DNA of 64,000 nt from Agrococcus pavilionensis RW1. GTDB lineage: Bacteria; Actinomycetota; Actinomycetes; Actinomycetales; Microbacteriaceae. The position numbers were made by a program, and so were the translations under genes. Shown piece after piece: positions 34,760 through 41,878 of this stretch. The number at the start of each line of letters is the position of its first letter. Within the stretch, counting starts at the first letter, position 1. The notes below the pieces were generated by a model that was not told the origin of the DNA, searched no databases, and worked only from the letters and a program-made list of their open reading frames with translations. The stretch covers positions 33,124-97,123 of the forward strand of contig NZ_ASHR01000035.1 of the NCBI RefSeq assembly GCF_000400485.1. Reading direction: 5' to 3'.

Positions 34760-35472
34760 CCATGGTGGATGTGCAGGCGCAGCTCGGCGCGGTCGAGCGC
34801 ACGGTGGGGAGCACGGAGGTCGACGGCGCGCCCGCGCGCGTGCAGTCGCTCGCGCAGCGCTACCCCTCCCCGATCGACGACGTGTGGAGCGCCGTGACGG
34901 ATCCCGCGCGGATCGCGCGGTGGTTCTTGCCGGTCTCGGGGGACCTGCGGCTCGGCGGCCGCTACCAGACCGAGGGCAACGCGGGCGGCGAGATCCTCGA
35001 GTGCGATCCGCCCGCCGGCGACCGCGCGCGCTACCGCGTGACGTGGGAGTTCGGCGGCGGGATGTCGTGGCTCGAGGTGCGGCTGACGGGCGAGGGCGAC
35101 TCGACCCGCTTCGAGCTCGAGCACGTCGCGCGCGAGGCGGACGTGCCGGCGGAGATGTGGGAGACCTTCGGCCCGGGCGCCACCGGCGTCGGCTGGGACG
35201 GCGGGCTCCTCGGGCTCGCGCTGCACCTCTCCGCGCCCGACACGGCGATGACGCCCGAGCAGGGGCAGGCGTGGGCGCTGAGCGATGAGGGCATGGCCTT
35301 CAACCGCGGCGCGGCCGACGCGTGGGCCGAGGCATCGATCCTCGCCGGCACCGACCGCGAGACCGCGCGTCGGCAAGCCGCCGCGACCTTCGGCTTCTAC
35401 GCCGGCGAGCCGGGCACGAGCGGCGAGGGCGCCGATCCGACGGGCGGCGACCCGGCGCACGCGGCGCGCTGA
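34756..35472 (+). CDS. SRPBCC-domain (AHSA1-like) protein
   Basis: 238 residues. The START/Bet v1-like fold is recognisable from YPSPIDDVWSAVTDPARIARWFLP, GGRYQTEGNAGGEILE and the C-terminal helix GVGWDGGLLGLALHL. Such proteins have a hydrophobic pocket; their ligand or role is rarely known. Coupled to the ArsR gene. A C-terminal extension of about 60 residues (from about residue 180) contains a second helix-rich portion and a disordered Gly/Asp tail. Confidence 0.85.
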   Translation: MTMVDVQAQLGAVERTVGSTEVDGAPARVQSLAQRYPSPIDDVWSAVTDPARIARWFLPVSGDLRLGGRYQTEGNAGGEILECDPPAGDRARYRVTWEFGGGMSWLEVRLTGEGDSTRFELEHVAREADVPAEMWETFGPGATGVGWDGGLLGLALHLSAPDTAMTPEQGQAWALSDEGMAFNRGAADAWAEASILAGTDRETARRQAAATFGFYAGEPGTSGEGADPTGGDPAHAAR

Positions 35473-35491
35473 CGCTCGCCCCGACGCGCGG

Positions 35492-35526
35492 AGCGGCCGA
35501 GCCGGCGCGGTGCCGGCTCGGCCGCT
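35492..35526. terminator. Strong bidirectional terminator hairpin
   Basis: AGCGGCCGAGCCGGC (35492-35506), loop GCGGT, GCCGGCTCGGCCGCT (35512-35526): a perfect 15-bp stem between the convergent SRPBCC and flotillin stops. Confidence 0.85.
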
Positions 35527-35539
35527 GTCGTGCTCGGCG

Positions 35540-37081
35540 CTACGCCGACTCGGGCGCCGAGGGGTGCCCCGGCGCGAGGAGCGGACCGGCCTGCCCCTTC
35601 GAGGCCATCGCCGAGCCGGCCGCCTGGCCCTGCGCGGTCGCGTTCACGATCGCCTGCAGGTCGATGCCGGTCGCGTCCTTCATCATCTGCGTCATCGAGG
35701 CCATGTTGCCGACCATGTCGCCCGTGAGCTTGCCGGTGCCGTCGGCCGAGACGACCGTGATCTGCGACGACGCGTAGGCCTTGCCGAACGCATCCGCAAC
35801 CTGGGGCATGACCTTCAGCAGCTCCTGCGCGAGCACGACCTGCGCGTTCTCGGTGAGCGCCTTCGCGCGCGCCTCGATCGCCTGCGCCTCGGCGAGGCCC
35901 TTCGCGCCGATCGACTCGGCTTCGGCGCGGCCGCGCGCGGCGGTCGCGACGCCCTCGGCCTCGCCCTCGGCCTTCGCGGCCTCGGCCGCTGCGATGCGCG
36001 CGGTGCGCTGCGCGGCGCCGCGCGCCTCGGTGACGGCCGCTTCGGCGTTGCCCTCCGCCTTCACGGCCTCGGCGCGCGCCTCGCGCGCTGCCCGCTCGGC
36101 GTTCGCCTCGGTGGCCTTCGCCTTCGCGTTCGCCTCGGCGGTGACCTGGATGCGGTAGGCCTCGGCGTCGGCGACCTTGCGCACCTCGGCGTTGAGCTGC
36201 TGCTCGCGCAGCTCGGCCTCGCGCTGGGCGGTGATCTCCTCCTGCGCGACGATCGCCTGCCGCTGCACGGCCTCCTCGAGCGGCTGCGCGGCCGCAGCCT
36301 GCGCGACGGCCTTGTCGGTCTCGGCCCGCACCGCCGCCTCCTGCAGCTGCAGCACTCGGTTGGCCTCGAGGATCTGCTTCTTCGCCTCGATCGACGCCTG
36401 CTCGGCGGCCTTCTGCGCCTCGGTGTTCGCGATCGCCGCAGCGCGCTGCACGGCGGCCGACTCGGGCACGCCGAGGTTCGAGATGTAGTTCTGGTTGTCG
36501 TTGATCTCCTGGATCTGCAGCGTGTCGACGACGAGGCCCTGCTTCGTGAGGGCGTCCTCGGCGGCCTGCAGCACCGCATCCGCGAGTGCCTTGCGGTCGT
36601 GGATGATGTCGAGCACCGTCAGCTGGCCGATGATGCCGCGGAGCGAGCCCGAGAGCACCTCCTGCGTCGACGACTCGATCTCCTCCTGCTGCGAGAGGAA
36701 GCGCTGGGCGGCGTTGCGGATCATCTCCTCGGTGCCGCCGACCTTGATCACGGCGACCGCCTGCGCGTGGATCGTGATGCCGTTCTTGGTCTGCGCGGTC
36801 GTGTTGAACAGCAGCCGCCGCGAGCGCAGCGAGAGCTTGAACGACTTCTGCACGAACGGCATGACGAAGACGCCGCCGCCCGTGACGACCTTCTGCCCCG
36901 AGAGGTCGGTGAAGGAGTGGCCGGATGCGTCGACGGTCGTCTTGCCCTTCCGGCCGGTGACGATGATGGCCTCGTCGGGCTCGGCGATGCGGTAGCGGCG
37001 GACGCCCGCGGCGATGAGGATCGCGACGACGACGACCGCGACGACGATCAGGATGACGACGGGACTGAGCAGATCGGGCAC
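35540..37081 (-). CDS. Flotillin-like SPFH-domain membrane scaffold protein
   Basis: 513 residues. One N-terminal hydrophobic helix (residues about 5-28), an SPFH domain (residues about 35-200, with VVTGGGVFVMPFVQKSF and QEINDNQNYISNLGVPE), then a long Ala/Glu-rich coiled coil with repeated EA/AE pairs (about residues 205-430) and a flexible C-terminus. This is the flotillin/YuaF-partner architecture; it organises membrane microdomains. A partner NfeD/YuaF gene is not present nearby. The GTG start has AGGGAG ten bases upstream. Confidence 0.92.
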   Translation of the reverse strand: MPDLLSPVVILIVVAVVVVAILIAAGVRRYRIAEPDEAIIVTGRKGKTTVDASGHSFTDLSGQKVVTGGGVFVMPFVQKSFKLSLRSRRLLFNTTAQTKNGITIHAQAVAVIKVGGTEEMIRNAAQRFLSQQEEIESSTQEVLSGSLRGIIGQLTVLDIIHDRKALADAVLQAAEDALTKQGLVVDTLQIQEINDNQNYISNLGVPESAAVQRAAAIANTEAQKAAEQASIEAKKQILEANRVLQLQEAAVRAETDKAVAQAAAAQPLEEAVQRQAIVAQEEITAQREAELREQQLNAEVRKVADAEAYRIQVTAEANAKAKATEANAERAAREARAEAVKAEGNAEAAVTEARGAAQRTARIAAAEAAKAEGEAEGVATAARGRAEAESIGAKGLAEAQAIEARAKALTENAQVVLAQELLKVMPQVADAFGKAYASSQITVVSADGTGKLTGDMVGNMASMTQMMKDATGIDLQAIVNATAQGQAAGSAMASKGQAGPLLAPGHPSAPESA

Positions 37082-37253
37082 GGAGGCTCCCTAGGTGCGT
37101 GGTGCGTGACACTCGCACGCTACGGGCGCTCCATGCGATCCAGCGCCAGGCGCGACGAATGCTCGATATCCCGCCGCAGACACCCCTGTGGAGAGCTCGC
37201 ACGAGGCTCTGCCGAATGCGCGACACTCCGGGTCGACCGATGGGAGCGTGCGA

Positions 37254-37538
37254 ATGGGTTCGACGATCGAAGTGCCGATTCCCCGCGACGGCGCCATGTG
37301 CTTGCTCGTCGGCGGCCCGTACAACGGCGTGCGGCGACGCTTGCTCCCCTTCCCCGATCACCTCGTGTGTGTGATCGACGTCGCGCTGCGGATCGGCCCA
37401 GTCGATGGCGCCTACGCGCACTACCGCCGCACTGGCACTCGACAGGTCGAGGGCGCGTGGGCGATGCACTTCGAGGGGACCTTCGACGGCCGCGGGGAAC
37501 CGATGTCTCGAGACTCCCGCCCCGACCCTGCGCGCTGA
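37254..37538 (+). CDS. Hypothetical protein with GGPxxG motif
   Basis: 94 residues. A conserved-looking core, LLVGGPYNGVRRRLLPFPDH, is followed by a YRRTG segment (AHYRRTGTRQVEG), a pattern seen in small actinobacterial and phage proteins of unknown function. ATG at 37254 is preferred because GGGAG lies eight bases upstream. GC content is slightly lower than in neighbouring genes. No function is proposed. Confidence 0.5.
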   Translation: MGSTIEVPIPRDGAMCLLVGGPYNGVRRRLLPFPDHLVCVIDVALRIGPVDGAYAHYRRTGTRQVEGAWAMHFEGTFDGRGEPMSRDSRPDPAR

Positions 37539-37561
37539 CGTCCCTTGGACGACCGCTGGCC

Positions 37562-37708
37562 TCAGAGCAGGCCGCGCGTGGCCTGCACCTGCGCTCGCAG
37601 CCGGTCGTGCTCGAGCAGCTGGTGCTCGGCCTCTACCGCCACGGTGTGGCGCTGGAGCCACGATGTCTTCGCCGTCCCGAAGCGCGTGCTGCGCTCGCTG
37701 CGTGCCAT
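37562..37708 (-). CDS. Microprotein of unknown function (48 residues)
   Basis: ATG at 37708 with an excellent GAGGAGG seven bases upstream. It begins MARSERSTRFG, then QRHTVAVEAEHQLLEHDR, and ends ATRGLL. It resembles the 46-residue product at 32077-32217 in both ends and in the RH..EAE core. It is preceded (minus strand) by a tandem-repeat region at 37865-37968 that may hold its promoter. Not in any family I know. Confidence 0.5.
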   Translation of the reverse strand: MARSERSTRFGTAKTSWLQRHTVAVEAEHQLLEHDRLRAQVQATRGLL

Positions 37709-37864
37709 GGTGATGCCTCCTCGAATCGAGCCCTCGGGTTCGATCCCACCACCGGCCACCAACATGGGAGGGGCGTCGCGACACGCCGTCGCGAAGGCGC
37801 CGACGGCGGCGACGTGCCGCCCGAATCCGATCTGACCCGTTCCCGCCGACGCGAGCCGTTGCAG

Positions 37865-37968
37865 CGGGTCGCGTCGCCGAGAAGGGGTCGCCTGGGCGCT
37901 GCAAGGGGTCGCGTCGGCGAGACGGGGTCTGGACGCCGCGACAACGGGTCGCGTCGGCGCGACTGGAT
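37865..37968. repeat. Tandem ~20-bp GGGTCGCGTCGGCGAGA repeats
   Basis: GGGTC recurs at 37866, 37885, 37906, 37925 and 37946, spacings 19, 21, 19 and 21. This is a 40-bp double unit of which copies 1, 3 and 5 are close (GGGTCGCGTCGNCG). The period is two DNA turns, so all units face the same side. It lies between the microprotein gene and the quinone oxidoreductase gene. No coding assignment fits. Confidence 0.7.
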
Positions 37969-37991
37969 CGCGCGAGCGCGCCGCGCGACGC

Positions 37992-38972
37992 CTACCGCAC
38001 GAGCAGGATCTTGCCGCCCGGGGCGTCCGCCGAGCCCATGAGCTCGTGCGCGCGGCCCGCCTTCGCGAGCGGCATCGTCGCGCCGATCACCGGGCGGATC
38101 TCGCCGGTCGAGAAGAGCGGCCAGACGTGCTCGCGCACCTCGGCCACCGCATCCGCCTTCGATCCACGCCCCTCGATCGGTCGCGCGCGGAGCGTCATGG
38201 CGCGGAGCGTCACGCGGCGCTGCATGAGCCGGCGCAGATCGACCTCCGCCTTCGAGCCGCCCTGCACGGCGATGACCGTGAGGGCGCCGTCGAGGGCGAG
38301 CGCGTCGATGTTGCGGTCGAGGTAGTCGGCGCCGATGACGTCGAGCACGACCTCGGCGCCGCGGCCCTCGGTCGCGCCGAGCACCGCCTCGACGAAGTCC
38401 TCCGAGCGGTAGTCGATCGCGAGCTCGGCGCCGAGCGATCGCACGAGGTCGTGGTGGCGCGCGCTCGCGGTCGTCGCGACGCGCCAGCCGAGCGCGCGCA
38501 GCAGCAGGATCGCCATCGTGCCGATGCCGCCCGAGCCCCCGTGCACGAGCGCGAGGCCGTCGGGCGAGGGCGGCGGCACGTCGCGGATCGCGGTCCAGAC
38601 GGTGAGGACCGCCTCGGGGAGCGCCGCCGCCTCGTCGAGCGCGATGGCGGCAGGCACGGGCAGCACCTGCGTCGCGGGCACGGCGACCCGCTCGGCGTAG
38701 CCCCCGCCTGCGAGCAGCGCGCACACCGGCTCGCCGAGCGTGAACCTCTCCACGCCCTCGCCGAGCGCCGTGATCGTGCCAGAGCACTCGAGCCCGAGGA
38801 TCTCGGAGGCGCCGGGCGGCGGCGGGTACTTGCCCGCCGCCTGCATGACGTCGGCCCGGTTGACGGCGGTCGCGACGACGTCGATGACGACCTCGCCGTG
38901 CCCCGCGACGGGATCGGGCGCATCCGCCCACTCGAGCGGCTCGCCCGCCGCGCGCTGCCGGATCGCCTTCAC
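37992..38972 (-). CDS. NADPH:quinone oxidoreductase (zeta-crystallin-like MDR)
   Basis: 326 residues. MKAIRQ-type start, VNRADVMQAAGKYPPPPGASEILGLE (pattern of the PIG3/QOR group, no zinc ligands), nucleotide site VHGGSGGIGTMAILLLRALG, and C-terminal HELMGSADAPGGKILLV. It reduces quinones or reactive carbonyls with NADPH. GTG at 38972 lies 4 bases after the stop of the cupin gene, so the two form an operon. Confidence 0.87.
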   Translation of the reverse strand: MKAIRQRAAGEPLEWADAPDPVAGHGEVVIDVVATAVNRADVMQAAGKYPPPPGASEILGLECSGTITALGEGVERFTLGEPVCALLAGGGYAERVAVPATQVLPVPAAIALDEAAALPEAVLTVWTAIRDVPPPSPDGLALVHGGSGGIGTMAILLLRALGWRVATTASARHHDLVRSLGAELAIDYRSEDFVEAVLGATEGRGAEVVLDVIGADYLDRNIDALALDGALTVIAVQGGSKAEVDLRRLMQRRVTLRAMTLRARPIEGRGSKADAVAEVREHVWPLFSTGEIRPVIGATMPLAKAGRAHELMGSADAPGGKILLVR

Positions 38973-38976
38973 GACG

Positions 38977-39306
38977 TCACCGCACCGCGATCGTGAGCAG
39001 CAGCACCGCGTCGGTGAGCGCATCCACCGCGTGCGTCTCGTCGGGGATGTCGACGACGTCGCCCGCCGCGAGCTCGACCGACGCGCTCCCCCACCGCAGC
39101 CGCACGCGGCCGACGAGCACGTGCAGCGTGCCCTCGCCGTTCGCGGAGTGGTCGTCCATGCCGTTGCCCTCGGTGAGCGCGAGCACCGTCTGCCGCAGCG
39201 ACAGCCCGCGGCCCGAGCGGGTCGACCGCCCGGCGCGGCCGCTCGAGGCCTCGCGCGCGGTCGCGATCAGCTCGTCGGCGAGGGTGGGCAGGTGCACGGC
39301 GTCCAT
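38977..39306 (-). CDS. Small cupin-domain protein
   Basis: 109 residues with a single cupin barrel: DDHSANGEGTLHVLVGRVRL (first metal-binding box, His-rich) and AAGDVVDIPDETHAVDAL (second box). Upstream of, and almost touching, the quinone reductase gene. It is divergent from a second cupin gene, 55 bases away. Role unknown; probably metal-bound and involved in small-molecule binding or a reaction on one. Confidence 0.77.
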   Translation of the reverse strand: MDAVHLPTLADELIATAREASSGRAGRSTRSGRGLSLRQTVLALTEGNGMDDHSANGEGTLHVLVGRVRLRWGSASVELAAGDVVDIPDETHAVDALTDAVLLLTIAVR

Positions 39307-39361
39307 GCCCCCAGCATGCCGGGGATCGCGCCGGGGCTCTAGCCTGGCCGCGGAGGCGGAC

Positions 39362-39760
39362 ATGGCGGATGCGGTGGGTCACGAGGGCGCGCTCGGCACG
39401 CCTCGCGTCGTGGCCGACGGCGCAGCGCTCGCCGCGCGCACCGGCGCGGCCGACGAGCGCGGCGCGGTGTGGCGGCTCGCGGAGCCCGAGCGGCACCTCG
39501 ACGCGAACGTCATCGCGCTCCCGCCGCTCGGGCGCATCGAGCCGCACGACGGGCCGGCCGAGGACGTGCTGTGGCACGTGCTCGCGGGCGCCGGCACGCT
39601 CGAGACCGGCGGCGAGCCGGTCGCGCTGCGAGCGGGCGCGATCGTGTGGCTGCCGCGCGGCGCGCGGCGCGCGGTGACCGCGGGCGAGGAGGGCCTCCGC
39701 TACCTCTCGGTGCACCGGCGGAAGGGCGGCTTGGGCATCGGCGCGCGGCCCGCCGACTGA
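39362..39760 (+). CDS. Cupin-domain protein
   Basis: 132 residues. Cupin boxes: GRIEPHDGPAEDVLWHVLAG and LRAGAIVWLPRGARRAV, with the GxLETGGEPVxL turn between. GGAGG lies six bases before ATG 39362. It is divergent from the other cupin gene at 38977-39306, so both may share one control region. Function unknown. Confidence 0.72.
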   Translation: MADAVGHEGALGTPRVVADGAALAARTGAADERGAVWRLAEPERHLDANVIALPPLGRIEPHDGPAEDVLWHVLAGAGTLETGGEPVALRAGAIVWLPRGARRAVTAGEEGLRYLSVHRRKGGLGIGARPAD

Positions 39761-39822
39761 CGCGCGCTCAGCCCTCGATCAAGATCGCTCGCCCGGTGCC
39801 CGCCTGGGGCGTCGGCGCGCGC

Positions 39823-39836
39823 TACATTCGGCTCTC
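39823..39836 (+). promoter_or_regulatory. Likely leaderless promoter of the CtlX-type gene
   Basis: TACATT (39823-39828) is a good -10 box, and the GTG start codon begins eight bases later, where transcription should start. There is no ribosome binding site and no clear -35 box. Confidence 0.45.
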
Positions 39837-40838
39837 GTGAGCAACGTCGCCCCCTCCGCCGTCATCCTCGTGCGCTCGCGCCGGTTCCGCGTGAACCCCG
39901 CGACGGCCGCCGACAACGCCTTCCAGGCCGACCCGCCCGCGGTCGACCCCGCGGCCCTGTCGGCGCAGGCGACGCGCGAGATGGACGCGGTCGCCGACGC
40001 GCTCCGCGCGGCGGGCGTGACGGTGCACGTCTTCGACGACGACGACCCCACGCGCCCCGACAGCGTCTTCCCCAACAACTGGATCTCGACGCATCCGGGC
40101 GGCATGGTCGGCGTCTTCCCGATGTTCGCCGCGAACCGGCGGCACGAGCGCCGCGGCGACGTGCTCGAGATGCTCAAGGCGCACTACCGGGTGCAGACGA
40201 TCGTCGACTACTCCGGGCTCGAGGCCGACGGCATCTTCCTCGAGGGCACGGGCGCGATGGTGATCGACCACGACTCCCGCGTCGCCTACATGGCGCGCAG
40301 CCACCGCGCCGACCAGGTGGCGCTCGAGCGCTTCTGCGCCGACTTCGCCTACGAGCCGATGGCGTTCGACGCCGTCGACTCGGGCGGCCTGCCGGTCTAC
40401 CACACCAACGTGCTCGGCTGGATCGGCACCCGCATGGCGATGTTCGCGCTCGAGATGGTGCCGGATGCGTCGCGTCGCGAAGCGCTCCGCGAGCGGCTGT
40501 CGGTGCACGGCCGGCAGGTCGTCGAGCTCACCGAGGCGCAGGTCGGCGAGTTCGCCGGCAATGCGATCGAGCTGACCGGTCGGCACGCCGACGGCAGCTG
40601 GCGGCCGATCGTGGCGATGTCGGCGCGGGCCCGGCGCTCGCTGCGCGATGACCAGGTCGCCGCGATCGAGCGCTCGGCCGAGATCGTCGCGGTCGACATC
40701 CCGACGCTCGAGCTCTCGGGCGGCTCGGTGCGCTGCATGATCGCCGGCATCCACCTCGACCCGCGGCCGGGCGTGCGGCCGGGGCACGCGGCGGCAGACG
40801 ACGCGCTCGCCGCGGAGGGCAGCGGGCTCCTCGCGTAG
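39837..40838 (+). CDS. ctlX: CtlX-type hydrolase of the arginine-deiminase/amidinotransferase superfamily
   Basis: 333 residues. Marks of the citrulline-utilisation hydrolase family: PDSVFPNNWISTHPGG near residue 75, EGTGAMVIDHDSRVAYMARS with the catalytic-site Glu/Asp, PVYHTNVLGWIG (His) and GGSVRCMIAGIHL near the end, with the nucleophile Cys. These enzymes hydrolyse a ureido or guanidino compound. The rest of a citrulline pathway is not in the window, so the substrate is uncertain. Confidence 0.85.
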   Translation: MSNVAPSAVILVRSRRFRVNPATAADNAFQADPPAVDPAALSAQATREMDAVADALRAAGVTVHVFDDDDPTRPDSVFPNNWISTHPGGMVGVFPMFAANRRHERRGDVLEMLKAHYRVQTIVDYSGLEADGIFLEGTGAMVIDHDSRVAYMARSHRADQVALERFCADFAYEPMAFDAVDSGGLPVYHTNVLGWIGTRMAMFALEMVPDASRREALRERLSVHGRQVVELTEAQVGEFAGNAIELTGRHADGSWRPIVAMSARARRSLRDDQVAAIERSAEIVAVDIPTLELSGGSVRCMIAGIHLDPRPGVRPGHAAADDALAAEGSGLLA

Positions 40839-40851
40839 CCGAGGACCTCTC

Positions 40852-40881
40852 CGCCGGTCGCGCTTCGCGCGCGGACCGGCG
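40852..40881. terminator. Hairpin between convergent genes
   Basis: CGCCGGTC (40852-40859) pairs with GACCGGCG (40874-40881), and inside them GCGC-TTC-GCGC pairs again. It lies between the ctlX stop and the oleD stop. Confidence 0.65.
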
Positions 40882-40900
40882 CAGCCCGCGGGATGAGAGC

Positions 40901-41878
40901 TCAGCCGCCGGCGGAGCGGTAGTGCGCCGCGAGCCGGCGGAGGCCCTCGTCGATCGAGACGCTCGGCGCCCAGTCGAGGTCGCGGCGCGTCTCGCGCTGG
41001 TCGAACCAGTGGGCGGTCGAGAGCTGCTCGGCGAGGAACCGCGTCATGGGCGGCTCGTCCTGGCCCGGCCGGATCGCCCAGGCGCGCTCGATCGCGCTGC
41101 CGGCCGCCTTCGCGAGGCCGGCGGGCACGCTGAAGCGCGGCGGCCGCACGCCCGCGGCGAGGCAGATGCCGGCCATGAGGTCGCCGACCGCGCGCGGCTC
41201 GCCGTTCGTGATGACGTAGGCGTTGCCGTGCACGGCGTCGGCGCGCCCCAGGGCCGCGACGATCCCGCTCGCGGCGTTGTCGACGTAGGTCGAGTCGACG
41301 AGCGCGGTGCCGCCGTCGAGCAGCGGCAGCGTGCCGCGGCGCGCGCGGCCGATGATGCGCTCGGTGAGCTGCGGGTCTCCCGGGCCCCACACGAGGTGCG
41401 GCCGGACGGCGACGACCCGCATCGAGGCGGAGCCGCGGGACAGCGCGAGCAGCTCGGCCTCCGCCTTGGTGCGCGCGTAGCCGCCGCGCGCGTGCTCGGG
41501 CGAGGCCGGCTCGGCGCCGACGCCCGCGAGCGCCGCACCCGCGTGCGCGACCGAGGGCGACGAGACCTGCACGAAGCGCGAGACGCCCGCGCGCTCGGCG
41601 GCGTCGAGCATCGTGCGCGTGCCGTCGACGTTCACGCGCCGGAAGTCCGCCGGGTCGCCCGTGAGCGAGACCTTCGCGGCGAGGTGGACGACGCCCTCGG
41701 CGCCGTCGAGGGCGCGCGCGACGAGGGATGCGTCGGTGACGGAGCCCAGGACATCCGTCGCCCCGGGCACCTGCGACGGGCGCCGCTGGAGCGTGCGCAC
41801 CTCGTGGCCGGCGGCGACGAGCTCGGCGGCGACCGCGCGGCCGAGGAAGCCGGACGCGCCGGTGACGACGACGATCAC
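40901..41878 (-). CDS. oleD: OleD-type 2-alkyl-3-ketoalkanoate reductase
   Basis: 325 residues, extended SDR of the 3beta-HSD/epimerase type. NAD(P) site TGASGFLGRAVAAEL; VHLAAKVSL; catalytic GGYARTKAEAELLAL (Tyr-x3-Lys). In long-chain olefin synthesis OleD reduces the OleA product to a 2-alkyl-3-hydroxyalkanoate. The GTG start overlaps the oleBC stop (GTGA), and this is the last gene of the oleA-oleBC-oleD operon. The gene order differs from oleABCD only by the B-C fusion. Confidence 0.9.
   Translation of the reverse strand: MIVVVTGASGFLGRAVAAELVAAGHEVRTLQRRPSQVPGATDVLGSVTDASLVARALDGAEGVVHLAAKVSLTGDPADFRRVNVDGTRTMLDAAERAGVSRFVQVSSPSVAHAGAALAGVGAEPASPEHARGGYARTKAEAELLALSRGSASMRVVAVRPHLVWGPGDPQLTERIIGRARRGTLPLLDGGTALVDSTYVDNAASGIVAALGRADAVHGNAYVITNGEPRAVGDLMAGICLAAGVRPPRFSVPAGLAKAAGSAIERAWAIRPGQDEPPMTRFLAEQLSTAHWFDQRETRRDLDWAPSVSIDEGLRRLAAHYRSAGG

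Noticed and set aside
37992..39306. Toxin-antitoxin pair formed by the small cupin gene and its neighbour
   Set aside because: The neighbour is a full-length quinone oxidoreductase with intact nucleotide site; size and families do not fit a toxin-antitoxin pair.
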